Origin: Microcoleus sp. EPA2
Lineage (GTDB): Bacteria; Cyanobacteriota; Cyanobacteriia; Cyanobacteriales; Microcoleaceae
Assembly (NCBI GenBank): GCA_020882975.1
Contig: JAHRFD010000003.1
Location: 255,044-319,043 of the forward strand
Reading direction: 5' to 3'
DNA: 64,000 nt
Shown: positions 1 through 7,934 of the stretch, piece by piece
How the letters are laid out: the number at the start of each line of letters is the position of its first letter
Position numbering within the stretch: position 1 is the stretch's first letter
Notes under the pieces: model-generated
Told to the model about the DNA's origin: nothing
Seen by the model: only the letters and a program-made list of their open reading frames with translations
The model's database searches: none
Program-made: the position numbers and the translations under genes

Positions 1-127
1 TATCTAACTCAACCAAACAATCTCTATAAACCCGCCCCCACCCACAAATTGGTAAATCTTGTAAGGGCGGGTTTTACCAACAATATCTAACTCAACCAAA
101 CAATCTCTATAAACCCGCCCCCACCCA
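1..127. repeat. 83-bp tandem palindromic repeat, cut by window edge
   Basis: A 44-base sequence at 1-44 recurs exactly at 84-127, giving a period of 83 bases. Inside the unit AAACCCGCCC (28-37) pairs with GGGCGGGTTT (65-74), so each unit can fold into a hairpin. The array probably continues beyond the left edge. It lies downstream of the minus-strand DGQHR gene; there is no clear T-run, so I call it a repeat and not a terminator. Confidence 0.8.
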
Positions 128-185
128 ATGAATAATCGATCGCTTTCCTAAGATCGGAAGCCATCGACCTATTCAAGATAAAAAA

Positions 186-1778
186 TTAACTCAGCACCGG
201 TGGCAATCCCACCTCTTGCGGCCGCACAAATTTGCCACTAAAACTAATAGCTTTACCCTCAAAAGTTCTCGCTTGGGCAACTGCTTGCCGCAAATGAGCT
301 CGATCCATATCGTCCTTAATTCCCGCTACCAAATATACCATTAACTTCGCCGCTAAATCCTTCCCAGAAACCAACACTCGCTTTTTATTCGGATCGTACA
401 AAATCCCGTACCATGCAGACTCAGGATTGTCCATATGGCTGAATCCTTCATCCACATCATACCTGCGGAGTTTATCGAAAGTTGATTTCAGAGAAAGTTT
501 CTTTCTAAAAGTGAGAATTCCTAAAGCATTAGCTAAGGCAATTTGACCGACGGGACGAAACAAAATATTGCCCTCGCCCCCTGGCTTTTCAAAACTAAAT
601 CGGCGCAATTCTGCTGTTTCTTCGTCGCTTTCAATTCTTTGATAGCTGGGCAAAGTTGCTAAATGGTCGAACAGTTTCTTAAATTCTTCAATCCCCTCCT
701 TCAGTTCCTCATCTTCTGGCCGCATGGGAATTAAACCTTTTTTTTCCGGCTTCCAATGGGGGAATTTGTATTCTAAATACCGTTCCGACATATCTTGCAG
801 GGCTTGCAATGTGGTTAACACAGTTGATTTGGCTGCGACGGTGGCGCTGTCCCAATTGACGCGGGGGTTTCTGCTATCTTGTTCTTTTAATAACGGATGG
901 GTGACGGCAATTTTGCGGGCGCAGATTGCAAATCCATTGTCCTCATTTAATAAGGCTAATTGACCCTGACTCAGCGTCACCGCCATTAAATTAACGTGCA
1001 CGAAGATCGATCGCACTCGCCGTTGTGCTTGCTGTCGCGTTTCCCCAGCCACCACGGCGGGAATAAACTCAATGCCGATTTTTTCCTGGGCTAAATCGCA
1101 GACTTTTTCGGGGTCTAGTTGATATTCTTCGGCTAAATCTTCGAGGGTAATTGCAGCGCCGACTGGTTTTTTGTTTTTGTTATATCTTTGCAGGATTCCG
1201 GTTTTAATTAAAGTCATCAAACCTTGAACTCCCATCAACCGATGCTGGCCGTCTAAGGCAAAAATTGAAATTTTTTGAGAAACATTCAACAGCCCTAAAT
1301 TTTGGTTTTTATCAAAGGATACGAATTCCGCAGCCGATTTAGTTGCGACTTTATTTTTATCCCATTCATCAGCTAGAGGATTGTCTACCCACGGGGGACT
1401 GATTACTACTAAAACTGCGGGAAATTTGTGGGATTTGCGGGCGGCTAGATATTGAGTGAGGGCGGCTTGGCGGGACCAATCTAGGGGGCGCTGGATGATT
1501 TCATCGATGGTTTCGTCGTCGCGGAGGATGTTGTTAGTTTGGAGGTCGAATTTGTGGCGGAAAAGTGGCATTTGGGATGCGAAACGCACGCGGGAGTCTA
1601 ACCATTCTAGGCTGACTGAACCGATGTAGGCTTCGCTGTTTCCCATCTGGGTTTTTTGGACAAAAATGCGATCGTCTTTTCCTAGGTAATTATCTAATAA
1701 CAGTGCGATTTCTTGGCGATCGCTATTTTCTTTTTCTAATATCTTATTAGCGAGGTCATCCGCTGGGTTAGTGTTCAT
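186..1778 (-). CDS. DGQHR-domain protein, DndB-like
   Basis: This 530-residue protein carries the signature DGQHR at residues 176-180, preceded by hydrophobic strand SIFAL, which defines the DndB/DGQHR family tied to DNA phosphorothioation. Known DndB proteins repress dnd operons and bind DNA; some DGQHR proteins have no assigned activity. No membrane segment is visible, so it is probably cytoplasmic. The gene is divergent from a second, shorter DGQHR gene (dndB) with 194 bases between the starts, which suggests a shared control region. It is longer than a typical DndB (about 350-380 residues), with an extended N-terminus of about 60 residues and a longer C-terminal half, so it is a paralogue and not a copy of its neighbour. 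Family membership is clear; its exact role is not known. Confidence 0.8.
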   Translation of the reverse strand: MNTNPADDLANKILEKENSDRQEIALLLDNYLGKDDRIFVQKTQMGNSEAYIGSVSLEWLDSRVRFASQMPLFRHKFDLQTNNILRDDETIDEIIQRPLDWSRQAALTQYLAARKSHKFPAVLVVISPPWVDNPLADEWDKNKVATKSAAEFVSFDKNQNLGLLNVSQKISIFALDGQHRLMGVQGLMTLIKTGILQRYNKNKKPVGAAITLEDLAEEYQLDPEKVCDLAQEKIGIEFIPAVVAGETRQQAQRRVRSIFVHVNLMAVTLSQGQLALLNEDNGFAICARKIAVTHPLLKEQDSRNPRVNWDSATVAAKSTVLTTLQALQDMSERYLEYKFPHWKPEKKGLIPMRPEDEELKEGIEEFKKLFDHLATLPSYQRIESDEETAELRRFSFEKPGGEGNILFRPVGQIALANALGILTFRKKLSLKSTFDKLRRYDVDEGFSHMDNPESAWYGILYDPNKKRVLVSGKDLAAKLMVYLVAGIKDDMDRAHLRQAVAQARTFEGKAISFSGKFVRPQEVGLPPVLS

Positions 1779-1812
1779 CGGCGGTTTTTATATAAATATG
1801 GTATTTTTTCAA

Positions 1813-1841
1813 AAACTATCACGTTTAAATTTTTGTGTCAA
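1813..1841 (-). promoter_or_regulatory. possible promoter of the DGQHR gene
   Basis: On the minus strand TTGACA (1841-1836) is followed after 17 bases by TAGTTT (1818-1813), about 35 bases before the start codon at 1778. The -35 is consensus, the -10 is weak. The whole 1779-1972 gap between the divergent DGQHR genes is AT-rich and is the likely control region for both. Confidence 0.35.
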
Positions 1842-1972
1842 TGGTTGTTTTTAAAAAAATATTGTGAAATACTTAAATTATCTGGAGCGAGGGTCAGCAT
1901 ATATCACAAAAATAAATTAAAGTCAATAAGTATTAATTCTGAATTTTTCTGTCCGATACCCCATTCTAAATT

Positions 1973-3112
1973 ATGTCTACTCTTTCTTTTGAATACATTT
2001 TGCCGGTGATCCGGGGAATTCAAGGGGGCCGCGAATATTATGTTTCGATGTGCCCGGTGCGTTTTTTGCCGAAATTGTTCCCCTTTGAATCTGAAGATTT
2101 GCCGCCGGAAATGCGGGCTAGTCGTACCCTGAATCAAAGTCGGATTCCCGAAATAGCTGATTATTTGGTGAGGAATTCGACAAGTTATACTTGCGGGGCG
2201 ATCGCCGCTTCGATTGATGCGGATATTACGTTTGAAGCGGTGGGAAATGAGGGACAAGAACGGAAAATAGGCTGCTTGCGGGTGCCGATGGATGCTAAGT
2301 TTACGATTAATGATGGACAGCATCGCAGGGCGGCTTTTGAAATGGCTTTGCAGCAAAATCCGCAGTTGGGATATGAGACGGTGGCGCTGATTTTGTTTAT
2401 GGATATTGGATTGGAGAAGTCACAGGAAAGGTTTGCTGATTTGAATAGTTTTCAGGTGCCTTTGGAAGCGTCGCTGAGTTTGCTTTACAATCATCGGGAC
2501 GATCGCGCGCGGTTGGTGAAGGCGGTGGTGAAGCAGGTTGAAGTTTTCCGCTGTTTGACGGAGATGGAGAGGGGGATTTTGAATGGGCGATCGCCCAAAT
2601 TATTTACCCTGAGTGCGATCGATCGTGCTATCATGGCTTTGCTGTCTAATATTGAGGCCAGCCAACAGGCAAAACCCTCTCGTTACCGCGCCACAAAACA
2701 GGAAAAAGAGGCAGAGTTTGTTCAAAAAATACAACTAGCGGTTAGTTATTGGAATGCGGTTAGCAGTTTTATTCCCGATTGGCAGTTGGTTTTGCACAAG
2801 CAAGTTGCAGCGGGGGAAATACGGCGGGATTTTGTGCATTGTCGTAGTGTGGTGCTGGAGAGTTTGGGGGAAGTTGGCGCGAGTTTGCGATCGGTTTTTC
2901 CTGAGAGTTGGGAGGAACGTTTGGCCCTTTTGCGCGATGTTGATTGGTCGATTTCTAATCCTGATTGGGAAGGTGGGATTTTGTTGAGAGGGGGGATTTC
3001 TAAGTCGAGGGCTAGTGTGGGTTGGATGACTGATTATTTGAAAAATCGGTTGGGTTTGGGAACCGCTGAGGGATCACGGGCGGGACGCCCGTGCCACAAT
3101 CAAGGTGGATAG
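1973..3112 (+). CDS. dndB: DNA phosphorothioation protein DndB
   Basis: The 379-residue product has the family hallmark DGQHR at 114-118 (context TINDGQHRRAAF) and the usual DndB length. In characterised dnd loci DndB represses transcription of the modification operon. It is first in a plus-strand set followed by an HNH nuclease gene (164 bases later) and dndC, which fits an operon dndB-hnh-dndC. The last 20 or so residues (containing SRAGRPCHN) are encoded by a dispersed palindromic repeat at 3075-3093, so the natural C-terminus has probably been replaced or extended by the repeat. No strong Shine-Dalgarno is visible before the ATG. I am confident of the family; regulatory function is inferred from family knowledge. 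Confidence 0.85.
   Translation: MSTLSFEYILPVIRGIQGGREYYVSMCPVRFLPKLFPFESEDLPPEMRASRTLNQSRIPEIADYLVRNSTSYTCGAIAASIDADITFEAVGNEGQERKIGCLRVPMDAKFTINDGQHRRAAFEMALQQNPQLGYETVALILFMDIGLEKSQERFADLNSFQVPLEASLSLLYNHRDDRARLVKAVVKQVEVFRCLTEMERGILNGRSPKLFTLSAIDRAIMALLSNIEASQQAKPSRYRATKQEKEAEFVQKIQLAVSYWNAVSSFIPDWQLVLHKQVAAGEIRRDFVHCRSVVLESLGEVGASLRSVFPESWEERLALLRDVDWSISNPDWEGGILLRGGISKSRASVGWMTDYLKNRLGLGTAEGSRAGRPCHNQGG
3075..3093. repeat. dispersed palindrome at the dndB 3' end
   Basis: CACGGGCG (3075-3082) and CGCCCGTG (3086-3093) form an 8-bp perfect stem with a 3-base loop, followed by CCACAA. The same type of repeat, often written as SRAGRPCHN when translated, is widespread in cyanobacterial genomes. 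Here it is inside the reading frame of dndB. Confidence 0.7.
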
Positions 3113-3276
3113 TTATCTGATTATCTGGGGTTTAAATGGAAAAATTAAGTTGAGTTTGTTGATACCCACTGAGGTGTGAGGTTTTTGCTTCATGTTTGAG
3201 CAGTGCTGTTTTTAAATTTGTGTTAAAAATAGTGTAAGATGTCAGGTTTCATTGTATTTATTCAGAGGAGGAGGAA

Positions 3277-4245
3277 ATGACTACAGCACAGGAGTCAGTC
3301 AATAAAAATTTAGCTTATTATTGTAAATGTTTTGCCAACCTTAATGTGCACAGTACACGGGAACGGGGTGAGGCTCACTATAAGCCAATATTACTTTTGT
3401 CAATAATTGACCTAATCGCTCAAGGCATAATTAATGAAAATAAAATTTATGTGTCCGATAATTTGATTAAAACATTTAATAACTATTGGAATGTTTTAGG
3501 TTCGGAGTCTTACAAGGGTGGTTTGTATTATCCATTTATTCATCTGAGAAGAGACGGTTTTTGGCACATAACATACCAGCCCGCATTTGATGGGCCAAAA
3601 CCTAAAACAATAAACAAGTTAAGAGAAGCGGTAGAATATGCAAATCTGGATAGTGAATTATTTAATATACTGGCGGAACCAAATTCTAGAGCAGAATTAA
3701 TAGATACACTGGTAGCTGTCTGGTTTTCATCTAACAGGAAGGCTATCGAAGAAATTTTGGAAGTAAATCAAAATTTTATAAATGTTGCAGAGGAAGAAAG
3801 AGAAATATTAGAGGAAGCAGATGATTTAGACAGAGAACCTAGGTTCTATTTAAGAAAATCGGCTGTCAGAAATGCTTTTTTTAGGAAAGCAGTGGTGCAT
3901 ATATATGATTATAAATGTGCATTTTGCCGATTAAAAGTAAGAAGAACACTCAATCAAAACATTGTAGATGGCTCACATATTAAGCCATTTTCACAGTTTT
4001 ATGATAACCAAATTAATAACGGTATATCATTATGTAAAAATCATCATTGGGCTTTTGACCAGGGCTGGTTTGCGATAGATGATGATTACAAAATTATCGT
4101 AGCTAGTGACTTAGAAGAGGAATCTCCGAATGCTAAACCCATGAAAGATTTTCAGAGTGAAACTATTCTGTTGCCAACTTCTGAAAGATATCTACCAAGA
4201 CTTGAATCACTGCACTGGCATCGAGTGAATGTATTTAGAGCTTAA
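3277..4245 (+). CDS. HNH endonuclease with probable phosphorothioate-binding N-terminal domain
   Basis: This 322-residue protein has a C-terminal HNH nuclease: zinc ligands CAFC (214-217) and C253/H256, catalytic-type GSHIKP with H234, N248, and H257. The N-terminal part (about 10-135) shows HYKPILLLSIIDLI and YYPFIHLRRDGFWHI, resembling the HKP-LLL and YPF-L-DG-W pattern of the sulfur-binding domain (SBD) in ScoMcrA-type enzymes that cut phosphorothioated DNA. The ATG is preceded by AGGAGG (3266-3271), 5 bases away, a far stronger ribosome site than its neighbours have. The stop is 17 bases before dndC, so the two are almost certainly co-transcribed. HNH is seen directly; the SBD call is pattern-based. 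A nuclease reading phosphorothioates inside a phosphorothioation operon is unusual. Confidence 0.75.
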   Translation: MTTAQESVNKNLAYYCKCFANLNVHSTRERGEAHYKPILLLSIIDLIAQGIINENKIYVSDNLIKTFNNYWNVLGSESYKGGLYYPFIHLRRDGFWHITYQPAFDGPKPKTINKLREAVEYANLDSELFNILAEPNSRAELIDTLVAVWFSSNRKAIEEILEVNQNFINVAEEEREILEEADDLDREPRFYLRKSAVRNAFFRKAVVHIYDYKCAFCRLKVRRTLNQNIVDGSHIKPFSQFYDNQINNGISLCKNHHWAFDQGWFAIDDDYKIIVASDLEEESPNAKPMKDFQSETILLPTSERYLPRLESLHWHRVNVFRA

Positions 4246-4262
4246 TTAATAGAGGTAATAAA

Positions 4263-5966
4263 ATGACAGAAACACAGCAAATGCAACTATTTCCACCGCT
4301 CCCAAACCGCACCCTTCCTGAGTTAGTAAAAGATATAGAAAAGCTAACTAAAGAAATTCAATATATTTATTGCTCGGAAAATATACCTTTTGTTATTGGG
4401 TGGAGTGGAGGCAAAGATAGCACATCAGTTTTGCAACTTGTTTGGTATGCGATCGCAGCATTGCCACAAGAACAAAGAACAAAAAAAATATATGTAATTA
4501 CCACAGATACACTGGTAGAGAATCCAATAGTGTCTGCTTGGGTACGCAAGTCATTAGAGCAGATGAAGTCTGCTGCTAAAGCACAGCAGATTCCCATAGA
4601 ACCTCATTTGCTTTATCCAGATATCAAAGATACTTTCTGGGTTAACTTGATGGGAAAAGGCTACCCATCACCGAGACATGGATTTCGCTGGTGTACTGAA
4701 CGCCTGAAAATCCTTCCTTCTAATCGGTTTGTTCGTGATGTGGTGAGAATCAATGGAGAAGTGATTCTTATATTAGGTACTCGCAAAGCTGAAAGTATTA
4801 AACGTGCTGTTTCAATGGAGAAACATGAAATAGGTCCACTGAGTGACCGTCTCAACGATAATTCTAGTTCAATTAAATCTATGCTTTATCATAGTCCTAG
4901 TCTGCCTAACTCTCTAATTTATAGTCCTATTGAAGACTGGCGAACTGATGAAGTTTGGCTTTACTTGATGCAGTGGGAAAACCCTTGGGGCAACAACAAT
5001 AAAGATTTATTTAGTATGTATCGCGGTGCGACAGCAGACAATGAATGTCCTTTAGTTGTCGATACTTCCACTCCTAGCTGTGGCAGTTCTCGCTTTGGTT
5101 GCTGGGTTTGTACAATGGTAAATCAAGACAAATCTATGGAGGCAATGATTCAAAACGATCAAGAAAAAGAATGGATGCAGCCTCTGCTGGATATTCGCAA
5201 CGAATTAGATATAAAAGACGATCGCCCAAAAAGAGACTTCCGACGCATCTACGGTAGAGTAGAATTGTTTGAGCGCAACATGGGCGACGATACAACCTCC
5301 GTCGAACCCATCCCCGGCCCCTATACCAAATTCTGGCGGGAACACTGGCTCAGACGAGTCTTGGAAGCACAAACTCAAATACGCCAAACCGCACCTGTAG
5401 AAATGCGCGACATCACCCTAATTACCCCGGAAGAACTTAGTGAAATCCGCCGCATTTGGCTGGAAGAAAAACACGAATTCGATGACTCTTTACCCCGCAT
5501 TTACGAACAAGTCACGGGTCAACCCTTTGAAGACAGCCGCCCCGCCGCCGAAAGAAAACTCCTCGGTAGCGACGAATGGACTGTGCTCGAAGAAATGTGC
5601 GAGGACAAAATGCACCTGGAATTAATGGCAAAACTCCTAGATACAGAACGCCAATATTACACCAAATCCAGGCGTACTGGGATTTATGGCGATTTGGACA
5701 AATGCTTTGAAACCAGTTCGCGCTCTAAAGAAGAAGCCATTGGTAACGCTCACTATCAACGGAATCTGAAAAACGCTGTAGAAGCTGTCAAAGCAAATCC
5801 GACTCTCAATATTCAGCTAGTCAAAGATGCGATCGCCCAAAGCAATATTTCTGCCACAGAAGATACCGTTAATGTTGCCAAACTGAAAGAACAACTCGAA
5901 AGCACCACCAACCAAAGCAGGCAATTGTCTTGGGCTGATATCAAATTTTCACCCCCAAGTCCCTAA
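4263..5966 (+). CDS. dndC: DNA phosphorothioation sulfurtransferase DndC
   Basis: The 567-residue protein belongs to the PAPS-reductase/ATP-pyrophosphatase family. It has the pyrophosphate loop SGGKDS at 48-53 and four cysteines at 262, 273, 280 and 283 (ending CWVC) that match the [4Fe-4S] site of DndC. In the known pathway DndC adenylates the DNA backbone or carries sulfur delivered by a cysteine desulfurase, and acts with DndD and DndE. Neither partner follows: the next gene, 181 bases on, is ndhD. RBS AGAGG lies just before the ATG. The C-terminal third is less conserved and rich in charged helices. The family call is secure; whether it is active without DndD and DndE is open. Confidence 0.92.
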   Translation: MTETQQMQLFPPLPNRTLPELVKDIEKLTKEIQYIYCSENIPFVIGWSGGKDSTSVLQLVWYAIAALPQEQRTKKIYVITTDTLVENPIVSAWVRKSLEQMKSAAKAQQIPIEPHLLYPDIKDTFWVNLMGKGYPSPRHGFRWCTERLKILPSNRFVRDVVRINGEVILILGTRKAESIKRAVSMEKHEIGPLSDRLNDNSSSIKSMLYHSPSLPNSLIYSPIEDWRTDEVWLYLMQWENPWGNNNKDLFSMYRGATADNECPLVVDTSTPSCGSSRFGCWVCTMVNQDKSMEAMIQNDQEKEWMQPLLDIRNELDIKDDRPKRDFRRIYGRVELFERNMGDDTTSVEPIPGPYTKFWREHWLRRVLEAQTQIRQTAPVEMRDITLITPEELSEIRRIWLEEKHEFDDSLPRIYEQVTGQPFEDSRPAAERKLLGSDEWTVLEEMCEDKMHLELMAKLLDTERQYYTKSRRTGIYGDLDKCFETSSRSKEEAIGNAHYQRNLKNAVEAVKANPTLNIQLVKDAIAQSNISATEDTVNVAKLKEQLESTTNQSRQLSWADIKFSPPSP

Positions 5967-5981
5967 ACTACAACTAAGAAT

Positions 5982-6005
5982 CCCCGCGCCTCAATGCGCG
6001 TGGGG
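5982..6005. repeat. hairpin resembling an IS200/IS605-type end
   Basis: Fifteen bases after the dndC stop, CCCCGCGC and GCGCGTGGGG can pair with a 2-base bulge, in a context GAATCCCCGCGC...GGGGAGTTTA. This resembles the subterminal hairpin commonly found at one end of cyanobacterial IS605/TnpB elements, but no transposase or TnpB frame adjoins it. It could also act as a weak dndC terminator, although the T-run is poor. Confidence 0.35.
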
Positions 6006-6147
6006 AGTTTATACTTGACTTTTGTCGCTATTAGTGATATGACAGCCCCCATGGGTCTTATAAAAAAAAATAATCAATAATTCTTAAATTTTTATTAATT
6101 TTTGTTTTATAATATTACTTATCTTCCAGTAAGTATTTATTCTCATT

Positions 6148-7878
6148 ATGATAGCGGATCAATTTCCTTGGCTGACCGCGATAGTCCTCTTACCCCTCCT
6201 AGCTTCCGTCGCCATCCCTTTTTTGCCCGATACAGAGGGAAAAACAATTCGGTGGTACGCCCTGGGCGTGGGTTTGGCAGACTTTGTACTCATGTGCTGG
6301 GTGTTTTGGACTCATTACGATCCCACAATCTCTACTTTCCAAATCGTAGAGCAATACCCCTGGATACCTTCTCTGGGCCTCAACTGGTCTGTTTCTGTTG
6401 ACGGATTGTCAGTGCCCTTGGTACTGTTGGCTGGACTGGTGACGACTCTCTCAATTTTTGCAGCCTGGGATGTCGATCGCAAACCCCGACTTTTCTACTT
6501 CCTGATGCTGGTGATGTACTCGGCACAGATAGGAGTATTCGTTGCCCAAGACATCATGCTACTGTTCATTGTCTGGGAACTAGAACTAATTCCGGTTTAC
6601 CTGCTAATCTCGATTTGGGGCGGACAAAACCGTCGCTACGCAGCCACCAAATTCTTGATTTATACCGCTGGCGCTTCAATTTTCATTCTGGTAGCTGCTT
6701 TAGCAATGGCATTCTACGGCGGAGGCAATATCACCTTCGATATGGTAGAACTAGGCTTGAAAGACTACCCCCTCGGTTTAGAATTACTGCTTTATGCGGG
6801 ATTGTTGATTGCCTTCGGCGTGAAACTGGCGATTTTCCCCTTCCACACTTGGCTACCTGATGCCCACGGCGAAGCATCTTCTCCCGTGTCCATGATTCTG
6901 GCCGGTGTGCTGTTAAAAATGGGCGGATATGGCCTGATTCGTCTGAATTTGGAACTCCTTCCTAAAGCTCACGTTTACTTTGCACCGATTATGGCCGTGC
7001 TTGGCGTAGTTAACATTATCTACGGAGCACTCAATTCCTTCGGCCAAACCAACATGAAGCGCCGCCTAGCGAATTCCTCTATTTCTCACATGGGATTTGT
7101 ACTCCTGGGTATTGCTTCTTTCAATGACTTGGGAATCAATGGTGCTCTGTTGCAAATGATTTCCCATGGTTTAATCGCCTCAGTATTGTTCTTTCTGGCC
7201 GGCGTAACCTACGATCGCACCCATACCATGATCATGGATGAAATGGGCGAGATTGGTAAAGTCATGCCCAAAGTGTTTGCGTTGTTTACCGCAGGCGCTA
7301 TGGCTTCTTTGGCACTTCCCGGTATGAGTGGTTTTGCGAGCGAACTTTCGGTATTTGTCGGTGTGGCAACTAGCGATATCTACAGCGATTCTTTCCGGGC
7401 TGTGATTGTCTTCCTGGCGGCGGTAGGACTGATTTTGACACCGATTTATTTGCTCTCGATGCTGCGCCAGCTCTTCTATAATTCGGGAGCGGCACCGGCT
7501 TGTGACATTGACGATTTAGATTTGCAAAATCAGAGAAATAATCTGGATGAAGCGGTTTGTTTTGGTAATAGTTGCGTTTTGCCTGCGGATGCAGTATTTA
7601 TCGATGCTCAACCTCGCGAAGTGGCGATCGCCTTTTGCTTTTTAATCCCGATTGTTGGCATTGGTTTCTATCCCAATATGGCGATGCAAGTTTATGATGC
7701 CAAGACTGTAGCAGTGAATGCAGAAGTCAGGGAATCTTACATCCAAATCGCTCAAGAAAATCCTCGGATTTATGCGAATCAACTTTTGGTTCCCAAAATT
7801 GCCCAGGCTCAAACAGCTCCTGCTTTGGGTAAAATTACTGGTTCTGAATCAGCCTCAGTTTTGGGTATTGTCAAATAA
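6148..7878 (+). CDS. ndhD: NAD(P)H-quinone oxidoreductase subunit 4 (NdhD)
   Basis: This 576-residue protein with about 14 membrane segments is a proton-pumping antiporter-like subunit of NDH-1 in the thylakoid membrane, working in respiration and cyclic electron flow around photosystem I. Diagnostic stretches are the helix with the charged glutamate ([11 protein letters not shown]), the conserved [18 protein letters not shown] segment with its lysine, and [20 protein letters not shown]. Sequence and length fit the NdhD1/D2 type more than the CO2-uptake NdhD3/D4 types; this is judgement, not alignment. No ndhF is adjacent here, although the two are often neighbours in cyanobacteria. A TATAAT at 6108-6113 lies 34 bases upstream without a good -35. 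A 12-bp hairpin terminator follows. Confidence 0.95.
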   Translation: MIADQFPWLTAIVLLPLLASVAIPFLPDTEGKTIRWYALGVGLADFVLMCWVFWTHYDPTISTFQIVEQYPWIPSLGLNWSVSVDGLSVPLVLLAGLVTTLSIFAAWDVDRKPRLFYFLMLVMYSAQIGVFVAQDIMLLFIVWELELIPVYLLISIWGGQNRRYAATKFLIYTAGASIFILVAALAMAFYGGGNITFDMVELGLKDYPLGLELLLYAGLLIAFGVKLAIFPFHTWLPDAHGEASSPVSMILAGVLLKMGGYGLIRLNLELLPKAHVYFAPIMAVLGVVNIIYGALNSFGQTNMKRRLANSSISHMGFVLLGIASFNDLGINGALLQMISHGLIASVLFFLAGVTYDRTHTMIMDEMGEIGKVMPKVFALFTAGAMASLALPGMSGFASELSVFVGVATSDIYSDSFRAVIVFLAAVGLILTPIYLLSMLRQLFYNSGAAPACDIDDLDLQNQRNNLDEAVCFGNSCVLPADAVFIDAQPREVAIAFCFLIPIVGIGFYPNMAMQVYDAKTVAVNAEVRESYIQIAQENPRIYANQLLVPKIAQAQTAPALGKITGSESASVLGIVK

Positions 7879-7896
7879 TCCAACTCTGTGAGTGTG

Positions 7897-7929
7897 AGAT
7901 ACCAGACTGCTTCATCGAGTCTGGTATCT
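7897..7929. terminator. bidirectional terminator between ndhD and the NB-ARC gene
   Basis: AGATACCAGACT (7897-7908) and AGTCTGGTATCT (7918-7929) form a perfect 12-bp stem with a 9-base loop, followed by AGGTTTT. It lies between two convergent genes whose stops are only 56 bases apart. Confidence 0.8.
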
Positions 7930-7934
7930 AGGTT

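Noticed and set aside
1904-2356. 150-aa minus-strand frame opposite dndB
   Set aside because: Shadow of the dndB coding sequence; dndB has the conserved motif and correct codon pattern.
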